Shown: positions 17,579-27,790, counted from the stretch's first letter. The stretch is 64,000 nt of DNA from Blastocatellia bacterium (GCA_003168335.1 PMSM01000006.1:510320-574319), one strand, 5' to 3'. The notes: generated by a model from the sequence alone, not told the origin. Numbers and translations are program-made.

Positions 17579-18829
17579 TCAACTACGGATAATTACGACT
17601 TCAAACCAATAACGCCGAAGCTTTTCGCGATTGTCTTTACGGTAGGCGGCGTAGTCACGCGCGATGCCTTGATCGGGATGGGCAAACAAAACGTAAGCTT
17701 CCAGAAACCCGTCCTCATTCAGCTTTACCAGCACCGCAAGCGAGGGTTCGAGAGCTTTGACCTTGCCGGACTTCAAATCCCTCGCCCCAGCCTCTGCGAC
17801 CATTCGAAACGCCGCCGCCTCTTCCCTCACGCTGTGCCGGTACACCTTCTCCTCAGGGTAATTCTTGAAGAACTCTCCTTTGGACCACGCGATCCGCGTC
17901 AGGTCGTACATCAGCCATTCGTTCGACCCGTCAGTACTGTTAAGGGTCTTCGGATCAATTGAGAGGGTCGTTTGGCCACCTTCCGTGCGGGTGGAATTAG
18001 GCGGCTCGATCTTTGGATGACCGAGGGTCACTTTGTGACGTTCAGCCCATTGCGTCAGACCGACATAAGGTTGGCGACTGTAAGGTTCAGCGATGATTGC
18101 ATCGACAAACTTGTCGCGGGCCTGATCGGTCTTGCCCTGTGCATCCAAAGCGTCTCCCCAGTAGCGATAGGCTGTCTCGCGGTTCGCGTTGATTGCGATT
18201 GCTTTCGCGAACCAAACTCCGGCGGCGTCAAAATGGTCGCTGCGAAACTGCGGGTCAGTCGAGTTGGACGCTTTTTTGAACTCGGCATCGCCCGCGTAAA
18301 GTGCTGCGTCGTAGAGATTAGGATCCGACTCGAGAGCGCGCTTGTACGCCGCGATCGCCCTATCCATATCACCGCGCACAAAGGCCGCTTCACCTTCGCG
18401 GATTGCTGCCTCTGCTGTCTTGATATCCGAAAAAGGGAGCTGAGACGCATCGGGCGCGGACAACGCGTCGAGGATCATCGTGGTGAGATTACTGCTGTCG
18501 CCGAGCGAACGCGATCGCATTAGAGTTACGCGCGCGCGATCTCGCATCTTTTGGCGCAGGGCCGGATCTTTTTCGCTCGCAGAGTTGGCATAAAGCGCAA
18601 AGCCCAAACGTGAGAGAATGACCGCATCGTTAGGATTGGCCGTAGCGACCTTTTCCAGCAGCGGCAAAGCGGCCGCGAAGTTGTTCGACTCGTAAAGGTC
18701 TATTGCCTTCTGCCGTTCGGCTGGATCCTGTGTGCGAGCAAAGGCGCCCGCCGCGACTACGAGCATCGCTACAATCAACAGACAAGCATTGAGGAAGATT
18801 CTTTTTGCGGTTAAGCTTTGGTTGAGCAT
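17579..18829 (-). CDS. Secreted TPR-repeat protein
   Basis: 416-residue protein with a hydrophobic N-terminus (IFLNACLLIVAMLVVAAGAFA) that looks like a signal peptide. TPR-like helices run through AIDLYESNNFAAALPLLEKVATANPNDAVILSRLGFALY, GEAAFVRGDMDRAIAAYKRALESDPNLYDAALYAGD and WFAKAIAINANRETAYRYWGDALDAQGKTDQARDKF. The C-terminal ~150 residues (WLMYDLTRIAWSKGEFFKNYP) are not a repeat and I do not recognise them. GGAGG lies about eight bases before the ATG at 18829, which decides the start. Probably a periplasmic scaffold; neighbour of the VWFA protein. Confidence 0.8.
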   Translation of the reverse strand: MLNQSLTAKRIFLNACLLIVAMLVVAAGAFARTQDPAERQKAIDLYESNNFAAALPLLEKVATANPNDAVILSRLGFALYANSASEKDPALRQKMRDRARVTLMRSRSLGDSSNLTTMILDALSAPDASQLPFSDIKTAEAAIREGEAAFVRGDMDRAIAAYKRALESDPNLYDAALYAGDAEFKKASNSTDPQFRSDHFDAAGVWFAKAIAINANRETAYRYWGDALDAQGKTDQARDKFVDAIIAEPYSRQPYVGLTQWAERHKVTLGHPKIEPPNSTRTEGGQTTLSIDPKTLNSTDGSNEWLMYDLTRIAWSKGEFFKNYPEEKVYRHSVREEAAAFRMVAEAGARDLKSGKVKALEPSLAVLVKLNEDGFLEAYVLFAHPDQGIARDYAAYRKDNREKLRRYWFEVVIIRS

Positions 18830-18940
18830 TGCGAGAGCCTCCGAAACTGGAGTTGCCGGGCAGCCGGTCTGTTTGGGAAGACGGCGCAAGTCTAGAGCCA
18901 ATTTCAGAGAGCTGTCAACGCATTTGAATTTGACGAACTT

Positions 18941-18993
18941 GTCCGACAAACTTCAGTTTGTCGAATAAGACACGACCAGCTAAAGCTTGTCGA
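18941..18993. repeat. CGACAAACT palindrome pair
   Basis: GTCCGACAAACTTCAGTTTGTCG plus a degenerate inverted second half (CGACCAGCTAAAGCTTGTCG), in the divergent gap between the TPR gene and the oligopeptide ABC ATPase. The second half ends about 14 bases before the ABC gene's ATG. Confidence 0.8.
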
Positions 18994-19006
18994 ACACACG
19001 AGCACC

Positions 19007-20038
19007 ATGTCCCATCTACTCGAAGTCAAAAATCTTCACACGTACTTTCAGACGCGCGAGGGGTTGGTGTGCGCGGTTGAGGGCGTCAGTTTTCATCTCG
19101 ATCGCGGAGAGTTGCTCGGCTTGGTGGGCGAGAGCGGCTGTGGCAAGTCGATGACTGCGCTTTCCGTAATGCGCCTGGTCGCAGCGCCAGGTAAGATTGT
19201 GGCGGGCGAGATCCTCTTTGACGGCAAGAATCTATTGGAGTTGTCGAACGCCGAGATGCGCGATGTCCGCGGCAATGACATCGCGATGATCTTTCAGGAT
19301 CCGATGACTTCGCTGAACCCGGTTTTTACCGTGGGCGAACAGATTGCCGAGGCCCTGCGCCTGCATCGCGGTCTGTCGCGTAAAGCAGCTCGCGCGGCGG
19401 CGACTGAAGCAATGCGCGAAGTTTCAATCCCCGATCCCGCTCTGCGGGCTGACGATTATCCGCATCAGCTTTCCGGCGGCATGCGACAGCGAGTGATGAT
19501 CGCGATGGCCCTCGCCTGCGATCCGAAAGTGCTGATAGCCGACGAACCGACGACGGCACTGGACGTCACGATTCAGGCCCAGATTCTTGAGCTCCTTAAT
19601 AATCTGCGGAAAACGCGTGAGCTCGCCGTGCTGCTGATCACGCACGACCTCGGCGTGGTCGCGGAAGTTGCCGAACGCGTGGCCGTGATGTACACGGGAA
19701 AGATCGTTGAAGAGTCGCCGGTGGATGAATTATTCGCGCGACCCAAGCATCCCTATACCGAAGGGTTGTTGCGATCAGTGCCCCGGCTGACTGCGAAAGA
19801 TGTGGCCAAAGCCGAACGATTGCAAACCATCGAAGGCACGGTGCCTAAGCCAACCGCTCTGCCGCCGGGCTGCCACTTTGAGCCCCGTTGCAAGTACCGG
19901 ATGGCGCGCTGCAGAGAGGGCGAGATTCCGCTTTACGATGTGATGCCCGGCGTGCAGGTGAGATGCTTGCTGTTCGATCCGGCAATGGCGGCGAGCACAT
20001 CAGCCGAACGTGAAGTTCGAGAGCGGAATGGTTCTTAG
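19007..20038 (+). CDS. Oligopeptide/dipeptide ABC transporter ATPase (OppD/DppD type)
   Basis: 343-residue ABC ATPase. [12 protein letters not shown] is the Walker A motif, [12 protein letters not shown] the Q-loop, [19 protein letters not shown] the signature, [11 protein letters not shown] Walker B and [13 protein letters not shown] the H-loop. The C-terminal [14 protein letters not shown] and the Cys-bearing CHFEPRC...YRMARC...VRCL segments are the Opp/Dpp-specific extension with possible Fe-S cluster ligands. It would energise uptake of short peptides together with the ATPase at 20154. No permease or solute-binding gene accompanies the pair here. Confidence 0.95.
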   Translation: MSHLLEVKNLHTYFQTREGLVCAVEGVSFHLDRGELLGLVGESGCGKSMTALSVMRLVAAPGKIVAGEILFDGKNLLELSNAEMRDVRGNDIAMIFQDPMTSLNPVFTVGEQIAEALRLHRGLSRKAARAAATEAMREVSIPDPALRADDYPHQLSGGMRQRVMIAMALACDPKVLIADEPTTALDVTIQAQILELLNNLRKTRELAVLLITHDLGVVAEVAERVAVMYTGKIVEESPVDELFARPKHPYTEGLLRSVPRLTAKDVAKAERLQTIEGTVPKPTALPPGCHFEPRCKYRMARCREGEIPLYDVMPGVQVRCLLFDPAMAASTSAEREVRERNGS

Positions 20039-20153
20039 GAAGGGCCATTCGATGAGCCATCGTAGATGGCGCTTTGCGGGCTTGTTGAGTTACTTCAATT
20101 TAGAAGTGGGTCCTGTGGGTTGGTTCTCTCTCGAAGGATCCAGTTGAAACAAG

Positions 20154-21167
20154 GTGACGCCAGATCAAAATCACAAAGACCCACTCGTCCGCGTCAGCGG
20201 ACTGGTAAAGCACTTCCCCGTCGAAGACAGCGACGATGTCTGGCGCGCCGTCGATGGCATCTCGTTTGAGATCCTGCGCGGCGAAACGCTCGGGCTGGTC
20301 GGCGAATCCGGCTGCGGCAAATCTACTGCCGGTCGCTGTCTCCTGCGTCTGATCGAGCCAACCAAAGGCGAAATCCAATTCGAAGGCCGCGATGTGATTG
20401 CCATGGGCAAGACCGAATTGCGCCAGTTGCGACGCGAGATGCAGATCATCTTTCAGGATCCGAACGCGTCGCTGAATCCGCGCATGAAGGTTGGCGACAT
20501 CGTCGCCGAGCCGCTCGTTATTCACAAAATCGGCAATCGAGCACAGCAGCGCGAGCGGGTGGCCTGGCTGCTCAAGAAGGTTGGTCTCGACGCGGACTTT
20601 ATGAAACGCTACAGCCACGAATTCTCAGGCGGACAGTTGCAACGGATCGGGGTGGCGCGCGCGCTGGCGCTTAATCCGAAATTAATCGTCGCGGACGAGC
20701 CCGTCTCGGCCCTCGATGTTTCAGTCCAGGCCCAGGTAGTTAATCTGCTGCAGGACTTGCAGCAGGAATTTGAACTTACTTATCTTTTTATCTCGCACGG
20801 TCTCGCCGTGGTCGAGCACATCTCGACGCGTGTGGCCGTGATGTATTTGGGTCGCATCGTTGAGATTGCCAGCGCTGCGGACCTATACCTGCGCCCACTG
20901 CATCCCTACACCCAGGCGTTGCTTTCGGCCATCCCGGTTCCCGATCCGCTGGCCCGGCGCGACCGCATAATTCTAAAGGGCGATGTGCCCACCTCAAGAA
21001 ACCCGCCGTCGGGATGTCGCTTTCGTACTCGATGTCCGGTCGCTATTGACGAATGCTCGCACATCGATCCAGAGTTGCGTGAGATTTCGCCCGGACACAC
21101 CGTCGCCTGCATCCGGGTTGAGGGATACGAAAGGGCGCCCAGTGCCGAGACCCGGCCGGGGCAGTAG
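20154..21167 (+). CDS. Oligopeptide/dipeptide ABC transporter ATPase (OppF/DppF type)
   Basis: 337-residue ABC ATPase beginning at a GTG (20154). [11 protein letters not shown] is Walker [15 protein letters not shown] the Q-loop, [19 protein letters not shown] the signature, [14 protein letters not shown] Walker B and [13 protein letters not shown] the H-loop. [17 protein letters not shown] and the Cys segment [14 protein letters not shown]...VACIR are the Opp/Dpp C-terminal extension. It pairs with the ATPase at 19007 from which it is separated by ~115 bases. AAGGATCC lies about 13 bases upstream of the GTG; the start is therefore less certain than the rest. Confidence 0.93.
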   Translation: MTPDQNHKDPLVRVSGLVKHFPVEDSDDVWRAVDGISFEILRGETLGLVGESGCGKSTAGRCLLRLIEPTKGEIQFEGRDVIAMGKTELRQLRREMQIIFQDPNASLNPRMKVGDIVAEPLVIHKIGNRAQQRERVAWLLKKVGLDADFMKRYSHEFSGGQLQRIGVARALALNPKLIVADEPVSALDVSVQAQVVNLLQDLQQEFELTYLFISHGLAVVEHISTRVAVMYLGRIVEIASAADLYLRPLHPYTQALLSAIPVPDPLARRDRIILKGDVPTSRNPPSGCRFRTRCPVAIDECSHIDPELREISPGHTVACIRVEGYERAPSAETRPGQ

Positions 21168-21425
21168 GTCGACCGCTTTGGAGCGCGCCGGTTTGGAGTG
21201 CCGTAGGCACGGAATATTTACAGCACCGGGTTAAATTTTCTTGTTCCAAGCCCATTTAATGGGCGCAGGAAACATTTCGCCGCCATGGGGCAAAACCTTG
21301 AGCGAACCCGTTATCTGAAACATGGACCATCTTGCAAGCGTAAGAACAATTCGAGTTAAATCTAAACCTAACCATCGGACGGACCGGGCAGTCTCCCCGT
21401 CCTCTAACTTAGTCGGAGGAAAATC

Positions 21426-22424
21426 ATGAGCGATCCGAACCAGGAATTTCAGCCGCCAGCGCCGCCAACGATTGCAGACGAAAGGGCGCCCCGAGCCTCG
21501 AAGTTAATTCCGTATGGAATCGGCTTATTCGTCATCGGTCTGATCGTGTGCGTGCTGGGGATCGTCAAGGTAGTGCCCGGCGGCATCGGCACCGGGGCTG
21601 CGTTTGCCTTTTGGGGCGTACTGCTTTTCGCCTTCAGCTTCATCCCTCTGCCGCAATCGAAAGGGGACGAAGAGCCGGCGATGTCAGGACTGCAGAAGGT
21701 GTTCGGAATCTTTTATGAACCGACCCGGGTTTTTCGCAACCTGAGAGCGCATCCGCACTGGCTCGCAGCGTTTCTGGTGGTCGTGATCGTCAATGCAGTT
21801 TACGCGACGGCCTTTGTGCAACGACTCACCCCGGAACGCATTGTGGGTTACACGATGGATAAGCTCGAGCAAAGCCCGATCAAGCCTCCCGAAGATCGAA
21901 TGGCGCAGGCGAAAGAGGACGCGCTCCAGACGGCGAAGCAACCAATTCAGAGAGTGCAGACATTCGCAAAGAGTTTTGTCGCCATCTTTGTCTTTGTTTG
22001 TTTTGTGGCCGCGCTTTGCTTGTTAGGCGTTTTAGCGTTTGGTGGTCGCATGAACTTTTGGCAGGCGTTCGCGGCAGTGTTCTATTCCTACTTGCCGGTT
22101 GCGGTCATTGGAAAACTCGTGAGCACCGTGATTCTCTTCATCAAATCCCCGGACGACATTCATCCGATTCTGGGCCAGGAAACCCTCGTGCAGGACAATC
22201 TGGGAATCCTGTTCACCCCGGGGGAGCACCCGGCTCTCTTTGTTCTGGGCACTGCGGTTGGAGTTCTCTCTCTCTACGGCCTTTGGTTGAAAGCCAAAGG
22301 ATTGTCCAATGCCGGTCAAAAAGTGAGTTCCAGTGCGGCCTGGGGAGTTTCGATATCGCTATGGGTTTTGAGTCTGATTATCGGAATGATCTTCGCCACG
22401 CTGTTCTCAAGCTTCATCTCCTGA
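21426..22424 (+). CDS. Yip1-domain membrane protein
   Basis: 332 residues with about six membrane segments. An N-terminal proline-rich cytoplasmic leader precedes two TM helices (IPYGIGLFVIGLIVCVLGIV and FAFWGVLLFAFSFIPLP). Then FGIFYEPTRVFRNLRAHPHWLAAFLVVVIVNAVY is the entry to the Yip1 domain, continued by VAALCLLGVLAFGGRMNFWQAFAAVFYSYLPVAVIGKLV. The function of bacterial Yip1 proteins is unknown. CGGAGGAAAATC directly precedes the ATG. The 258-base gap upstream (21168-21425) has only a short GAGTGCCGTAGGCAC element and no gene. Confidence 0.8.
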   Translation: MSDPNQEFQPPAPPTIADERAPRASKLIPYGIGLFVIGLIVCVLGIVKVVPGGIGTGAAFAFWGVLLFAFSFIPLPQSKGDEEPAMSGLQKVFGIFYEPTRVFRNLRAHPHWLAAFLVVVIVNAVYATAFVQRLTPERIVGYTMDKLEQSPIKPPEDRMAQAKEDALQTAKQPIQRVQTFAKSFVAIFVFVCFVAALCLLGVLAFGGRMNFWQAFAAVFYSYLPVAVIGKLVSTVILFIKSPDDIHPILGQETLVQDNLGILFTPGEHPALFVLGTAVGVLSLYGLWLKAKGLSNAGQKVSSSAAWGVSISLWVLSLIIGMIFATLFSSFIS

Positions 22425-22474
22425 GCGGTTCGCCTACGGCGCTTCGGCTTTGCGCGGCTTGATTAAAGACGGTC

Positions 22475-23731
22475 TTATTCGTATCTGAGCGATTCGATCG
22501 GATCAAGCCGCGCGGCTTTCCATGCCGGCCACAATCCAAAGATCATGCCGATGCCCACGCTGGCGATAAAGCCGGCCAGAGGGGCCCACAGCGGCACATA
22601 AGAAGGCATGATCAATTTCACTACCAACGTCAGCAGCCAGCCAATCGCCAATCCCAGGAAACCGCCAAAGCCTGTCAGGGTCATCGCTTCGATCAGGAAT
22701 TGCCAGAGGATGTCTTGGCGGCGCGCGCCGATGGCTTTGCGCACTCCGATCTCGCGGGTGCGCTCAGTCACCGACACCAGCATGATATTCATCACGCCGA
22801 TGCCACCAACCATCAAGCCGACCGATGAAATGACCACCATGGCGATGGCAATGCCGCCGGTGATTGAATGAAAGGTGCTGATGAGTGATTCAGTTGTTTC
22901 AATGCCGAAGTTATCCGGGCTACCGAAAGGGACTTGCCGGCGAACGCGGAGCGCGTCGGTCACTTGATCCATGGCTTCCGCCATCATGCCCGGTTTGGCC
23001 ACCGCCATCAGTTCGACGTCTTCGGAGTTGGGTTTCAGTTTGCGGGCGACGTTGTAAGGCATGTAGATGACATTGTTCTGATCGTCGCTGCCGCCGCTAA
23101 ACAGAAACTGCTCGCGCTTCTGCAGTACGCCGACCACTCGGAACTCTTCCGAACCGATCTTAATCGTGGCGTCCACCGGCGAGCCAAACGGGAAGAAATC
23201 GTCTGCCACCTTCGAACCGACCACGCAGACACTTTGATTCTGATCGTTTTCAAACTGGGAAAAAAAACGGCCTTCAGCAACGGTTTGCGTTCCTGCCCTT
23301 TCGAAATCCGGCAGCGTCCCCTGCAGCCCTACCTGGGCGGAAGTTTTGCCGCCACCGCTCACCAGGATCTTCTGGCCAAAGAAATTGTTTGTGATCTCCA
23401 GGAAAGGCACCGCCACTTCTATGGTCGGAAGTTTGGAAAGGAAGATCGCGTCGTCGTACGTGAGCGGCTTGCGCATGCGTTCCTCGCGCGACAGCCGGCC
23501 GACGTGAATGCCCGGGTTGTACTTGCTGATGTACATCGAACGCGTGCCGAATGATTCGACCTCTTTGGTGAACGACGTGTCGATGCCGCTGATAATCGAG
23601 GCAATCAGCATGACGGTGACGACGCCGATGATCACGCCGATGACTGTCAGGAATGAACGCAGCTTGTTGTCACGCAGCGTGGCTAAAGCCAGCCACAGGT
23701 TTTCGAGAATGTCGCTTCTTATCAATTTCAT
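22475..23731 (-). CDS. MacB/FtsX-type ABC transporter permease (fourth of four)
   Basis: 418-residue permease with the MacB layout: one N-terminal TM helix after DNKLRSFLTVIGVIIGVVTVML, a large periplasmic domain (~230 residues), then three TM helices. GIGVMNIMLVSVTERTREIGVRKAIGARRQDI is the conserved FtsX motif, and the tail GLWPAWKAARLDPIESLRYE is characteristic. It is the last gene of a run that starts with the adaptor at 30072. CAAAGATT precedes the ATG at 23731; an earlier ATG at 23788 only adds an unconserved leader. Forms, with the ATPase at 27791, a MacAB-like exporter or substrate-extrusion system. Confidence 0.9.
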   Translation of the reverse strand: MKLIRSDILENLWLALATLRDNKLRSFLTVIGVIIGVVTVMLIASIISGIDTSFTKEVESFGTRSMYISKYNPGIHVGRLSREERMRKPLTYDDAIFLSKLPTIEVAVPFLEITNNFFGQKILVSGGGKTSAQVGLQGTLPDFERAGTQTVAEGRFFSQFENDQNQSVCVVGSKVADDFFPFGSPVDATIKIGSEEFRVVGVLQKREQFLFSGGSDDQNNVIYMPYNVARKLKPNSEDVELMAVAKPGMMAEAMDQVTDALRVRRQVPFGSPDNFGIETTESLISTFHSITGGIAIAMVVISSVGLMVGGIGVMNIMLVSVTERTREIGVRKAIGARRQDILWQFLIEAMTLTGFGGFLGLAIGWLLTLVVKLIMPSYVPLWAPLAGFIASVGIGMIFGLWPAWKAARLDPIESLRYE

Positions 23732-23823
23732 AATCTTTGGTCCTTGTACTTTGGTCTTTGCTCCCCGGGCTCTTTGAACCTGGTACAAATTGAGGTCAAG
23801 GTTCGAAGATCAGAGCGCAAAGA

Positions 23824-25065
23824 TCATAACTCTGTTCTTAGTGCCTCGATCGGATCCAACCGCGCAGCTTTCCACGCAGGCACGATTCCGGAAAGTACCC
23901 CCATTCCTCCGGATACTGCCAGAGCGAACAGAATCGCCAGGAGCGAAAGGTACGTGGGGAAGATCATCGCAGTAACAACCTTACCCACAATCCACGCCAG
24001 AAAAATACCGATGGCCCCGCCGATTGTGGCCATTGTGATGGCTTCAAACAAGAACTGTTTCAAGATGTCGCCCTTGCGGGCGCCCAGCGACTTGCGCAGC
24101 CCAATTTCTTTGGTGCGCTCAGTTACCGACACCAGCATGATGTTCATGATAACGATGGCACCAACGATTAAGGCTATGAAAGGGACGGCGATCGCGACAA
24201 TGAAAATCGTGCCGAAAAGCCGATCGCGCAAACCGGTGATCGCATCCGGCGTCACGATCCCAAAGTTGTCTTTCTCGTTCGGTCCCAGGTGACGGCGCGC
24301 GCGCATGAGGAGTCTGGCCTCCTCAACCGCGTCGTTGAATCCAGCATCAGTCCTTGAGGTGGCCACAAAGTAAAGCGAGCGTTGCCGCTGCAGCGTGCCA
24401 AAGTTAACCGCATAGGTCTTTAGCGGAATGATTATGAAGTTATCCTGCGGTATGCCGAACACTGTGCCTTTGACCTCTTCGACTCCAATGACCCGATATG
24501 GCAAGCCGGCGATCGAGATCTCTCCACCCACGGGATTGCCCGCGGGAAACAGCTTGGTGGCGATGTCCGCCCCGACATAGGCCACCCGCGCCGCGCCATC
24601 ATTTTCGGTATCTGTGAAGAAGCGTCCATTGGCGATATTGCGATTGTCGATCTCCGCCGTATTTCCCGTGGCGCCAATCACGATAACATCCTGGAGCACT
24701 TGATCGTTGCGCTTGACTTCCGAAGGCGTGCCGCGGGCTTTGGCTCCAATCTTGCCGATGAGCGTCGCGTGGTCTTTCAGGTAATCGTAGTCTTCCAGCG
24801 TCAGCTCCTTATTACGACGCTGGGCGGCCGCGATGGTGTCGGTATCCTTGAAGTCCTCGAACGGGTTGAAACGCTGAACCGAAAATGATTTGGCGCCGAT
24901 GCCGGCAATCTTTTCGTCAATGTAAACGTTAAAGCCCTGAATCAGGGATACCACGGTGACAAACGCCGTGACCCCTACGATCATGCCCAGCAGTGTCAGC
25001 GCCGAGCGCAACTTGTGCGCCCAGATTGCCGCCACTGCAACTTTGAGGACTTCAAAGAGGTTCAT
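23824..25065 (-). CDS. MacB/FtsX-type ABC transporter permease (third of four)
   Basis: 413 residues with the same organisation: HKLRSALTLLGMIVGVTAFVTVVSLIQGF (TM1), periplasmic MacB-core domain, then IVIMNIMLVSVTERTKEIGLRKSLGARKGDI and a C-terminal GIVPAWKAARLDPIEALRTEL. The periplasmic domain differs clearly from its paralogues, so it could recognise a different partner. Lies in the same-strand run, 93 bases from the fourth permease. Confidence 0.9.
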   Translation of the reverse strand: MNLFEVLKVAVAAIWAHKLRSALTLLGMIVGVTAFVTVVSLIQGFNVYIDEKIAGIGAKSFSVQRFNPFEDFKDTDTIAAAQRRNKELTLEDYDYLKDHATLIGKIGAKARGTPSEVKRNDQVLQDVIVIGATGNTAEIDNRNIANGRFFTDTENDGAARVAYVGADIATKLFPAGNPVGGEISIAGLPYRVIGVEEVKGTVFGIPQDNFIIIPLKTYAVNFGTLQRQRSLYFVATSRTDAGFNDAVEEARLLMRARRHLGPNEKDNFGIVTPDAITGLRDRLFGTIFIVAIAVPFIALIVGAIVIMNIMLVSVTERTKEIGLRKSLGARKGDILKQFLFEAITMATIGGAIGIFLAWIVGKVVTAMIFPTYLSLLAILFALAVSGGMGVLSGIVPAWKAARLDPIEALRTEL

Positions 25066-25115
25066 TGCTACTAGTACGGATGACGAAGGGTTTTGGTTAC
25101 TAGTTCGGGTCGAGC

Positions 25116-25189
25116 GTGTCAGAAGCCCGACCGTCAGGGAGGGCTCCTCCCATTAGGCTGGCCCTCCCTGACGGTCGGGCTTCTGACAC
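25116..25189. repeat. GTGTCAGAAGCCCGACC inverted repeat inside the permease operon
   Basis: GTGTCAGAAGCCCGACCGTC, AGGGAGGGCTC and, after a short spacer, GGCCCTCCCTGACGGTCGGG and CTTCTGACAC form a nearly perfect long hairpin between the second and third permease genes. A stem of this size in the mRNA could attenuate expression of the two genes downstream. Confidence 0.9.
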
Positions 25190-25196
25190 GATACAT

Positions 25197-26438
25197 TTAT
25201 TCATATCTCAGCGATTCAATTGGATCCAGCCGCGCCGCCTTCCAGGCGGGCCACAACCCGAAAACGATCCCCACGGCGGCTGAGACGCCTACACCCACGC
25301 CGATTGCCCAGACCGGAACAAAAGCCGGCAGCGGCGAGTACTTGTTCATTAGAATGCTGGCCAACTCTCCTACGGCCAGCCCCAGGAGGCCGCCGATTCC
25401 CGTCAGCACCACGGCTTCAATCAAGAACTGCCAAAGAATGTTGCTCCGCGTCGCCCCTACTGCTTTGCGCAAGCCGATCTCTTTGGTCCGCTCGGTAACA
25501 GAAACCAGCATGATATTCATCACGCCGATGCCGCCAATCATCAGCGCCACAAACGAAATCGCGGTCAGCACCAGATACGTCGCGCCGGTCAGCTGGTTGT
25601 AAATGTCGAGCAGCGCGTCCTGGGACGATATGCCGAAGGTATTGGGCGCGCCCAGCGGTACGCGGCGGCGGCGGCGCATGATGTCGGTCATCTCGTCAAC
25701 CGCGGATTTTACATAAGCGCGCGACACTGGCCGGACAATGATCACGTAGATGCTTTCGGGAAAGTGCAGCTCGGGATAGTACTTTTCAAACGTCTTGATC
25801 GGTATAAAGATAGAGTTGTCGCGCGACTGACCGAGAAAGTTGCCCAGCGGCTCCATCACGCCGATCACCTTAAAGGGTTTGCCGGCAATCTTGACCTGCT
25901 TATCCAGCGGATCGGTAAAAGGGAACAGCGCCTTGACCAGGTCCTGTCCCACCACACAGACATTCGAGCGTTCTTCCACGTCCAGATCGGTGATAAAGCG
26001 GCCGCGCCCGACATAACTGGATTGGGTGAACTCGTAGTACGGCGTGACGCCGAGCAGGATCGGCGTGTCGCTCTGCTTGTCTTCGTAACGCACCGTCTCG
26101 GCAATCTTGCGATAGAGCGGAGAGACGCTCATCGCCGAGGGCGCTTCGCGGCGAACGGCATCAGCATCGTCGAGCGTCAGTTCCTTGCGGTGCAGCTCTT
26201 CGGAGTTCGGTTGATGGCCGAAGCTGGGTTCGAATTTCGTCATCCAGATCGAGTTCGAGCCCAGCGCTTCGATCTGCTCAGCAAATGACTTGTTGAGGCC
26301 CTGAATGATCGACACCATAAAGACCACCGTGACCACTCCCACACTGACACCAAGAATAGTCAGCATTGAGCGCAGCTTGTTTGCGCGCACGGTGTCGAGC
26401 GCCATGAAAGCGGATTCTTTAAGGTCGATGAAGTTCAT
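25197..26438 (-). CDS. MacB/FtsX-type ABC transporter permease (second of four)
   Basis: 413 residues. RANKLRSMLTILGVSVGVVTVVFMVSIIQGL is TM1 and GIGVMNIMLVSVTERTKEIGLRKAVGATRSNILWQFL the conserved FtsX motif; the protein ends GLWPAWKAARLDPIESLRYE, almost the same tail as the fourth permease. The stop of the first permease is only three bases upstream of this gene's start, so the two are co-translated. The periplasmic segment (SVSPLYRKIAETVRYEDKQSDTP) fits the MacB core domain. Confidence 0.9.
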   Translation of the reverse strand: MNFIDLKESAFMALDTVRANKLRSMLTILGVSVGVVTVVFMVSIIQGLNKSFAEQIEALGSNSIWMTKFEPSFGHQPNSEELHRKELTLDDADAVRREAPSAMSVSPLYRKIAETVRYEDKQSDTPILLGVTPYYEFTQSSYVGRGRFITDLDVEERSNVCVVGQDLVKALFPFTDPLDKQVKIAGKPFKVIGVMEPLGNFLGQSRDNSIFIPIKTFEKYYPELHFPESIYVIIVRPVSRAYVKSAVDEMTDIMRRRRRVPLGAPNTFGISSQDALLDIYNQLTGATYLVLTAISFVALMIGGIGVMNIMLVSVTERTKEIGLRKAVGATRSNILWQFLIEAVVLTGIGGLLGLAVGELASILMNKYSPLPAFVPVWAIGVGVGVSAAVGIVFGLWPAWKAARLDPIESLRYE

Positions 26439-26441
26439 CGC

Positions 26442-27779
26442 TTACTCGGATCTCAGGGCCTCAATCGGATCCAACTTCGCCGCCCTCCATGCCGGCCACA
26501 GACCGCTAATCACGCCAACAATGGACGACGTGCTGACACCCAGCACGGCCGACCAGGCACTGAAAAGCAGGGGAAAACCGATCAGCAAAGCAATCAACCA
26601 GGCCACCGCAAACCCGGTCAGGACACCCAGCGCACCTCCGATCGCGGTAACCGTGACGGCTTCAATCAGAAACTGCGTAAGTATATCTTTCCGGCGTGCA
26701 CCCACGGCTTTACGAATACCGATTTCTTTCGTGCGTTCAGTCACTGAAACCAGCATGATGTTCATCACCACGATGCCGCCCACGACCAGCGAGATGGCTG
26801 AAACGCCGATCGTCACGACATAGATATTCGCGGTCGCGCTGGTATAGAGATTCAGAAATACATCCTGGGTCTCGAGCGCAAAGCCGTCGTCTTCGTCACG
26901 AAAAGTCCTGCCGCGCCGGTTGCGCAATACGGCCCGAGCCTGATCTTCGGCCTGCTCGAGTTGCGGCGCCGTCTCAGTCTGGATGAATACTACCAGCGAG
27001 TTGTGGGCGCCAAAGTTCTTTTCGAAATTCGCATAAGGTATATAAATGATGTTGTCACGCGAAGCCCCGAAGATTTTGCCCAGCGGTTGCAGGATACCGA
27101 TGATCGTGAACTTATGACCACCAGTCCAGATGTCCTGGCCGATAGCGCGATCCAACGGCACATCAGGAAACAGATTGGTCACCACGTCCGGACCGACAAC
27201 GCAAACTTCACGCGCCGCGGCACTTTCACTTTCAGTCCAGATGCGACCGATATCGATTGTCACGCCGTCAATGTCGAACATCGCCGCCGGTGTGACCGCC
27301 CGCAGGCGCACGCCTTCAAACTTCTGATCGCCGTGTTTGGCAATCTCGAAGCTATTGGCCGCGATGCCCGTGCGCCAGCACGCCGTGCAGGATCTGAAAA
27401 TGGCTTCAGCGTCTTCGCGTACGACATCCTTGCGCTTGTTGAACTTGATAAAGTCTTCCCGCGAAGTAATGACCTGCGGCCGCTTCGAGATCGTGAACAC
27501 GGTCGAACCCTGTGAAGAGAAGGTCGAGGCCACGGTCTGATCCAATCCCTTGATGATCGTGACCACGGCAATCACCGCCGTCACCCCGACAATAATCCCA
27601 ACCAGGGTCAGCACCGTGCGCAGTTTGTTTTGACGCAGACTGGCCGCCGCAACCAGGAAGGCTTCCCAAAGCGCGGCGATCCGGAAGACTGGAAACGAAC
27701 GGATTCTGGAGGGACGTGAAATGCGTTTGCCGAAGGCATCACCAGCGGCCTCCGGTTTTGCGTCGCTGCGCGGGGACAT
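26442..27779 (-). CDS. MacB/FtsX-type ABC transporter permease (first of four)
   Basis: 445 residues; it has a longer, basic, N-terminal cytoplasmic leader (~40 residues) before LRQNKLRTVLTLVGIIVGVTAVIAV (TM1). The periplasmic domain has two Cys close together (SCTACWRTGI), unlike its paralogues, possibly a disulphide. GIVVMNIMLVSVTERTKEIGIRKAVGARRKDI and the tail SGLWPAWRAAKLDPIEALRSE are conserved. It starts 11 bases after the ATPase stop. Confidence 0.9.
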   Translation of the reverse strand: MSPRSDAKPEAAGDAFGKRISRPSRIRSFPVFRIAALWEAFLVAAASLRQNKLRTVLTLVGIIVGVTAVIAVVTIIKGLDQTVASTFSSQGSTVFTISKRPQVITSREDFIKFNKRKDVVREDAEAIFRSCTACWRTGIAANSFEIAKHGDQKFEGVRLRAVTPAAMFDIDGVTIDIGRIWTESESAAAREVCVVGPDVVTNLFPDVPLDRAIGQDIWTGGHKFTIIGILQPLGKIFGASRDNIIYIPYANFEKNFGAHNSLVVFIQTETAPQLEQAEDQARAVLRNRRGRTFRDEDDGFALETQDVFLNLYTSATANIYVVTIGVSAISLVVGGIVVMNIMLVSVTERTKEIGIRKAVGARRKDILTQFLIEAVTVTAIGGALGVLTGFAVAWLIALLIGFPLLFSAWSAVLGVSTSSIVGVISGLWPAWRAAKLDPIEALRSE

Positions 27780-27790
27780 CGCAGCGCCTC

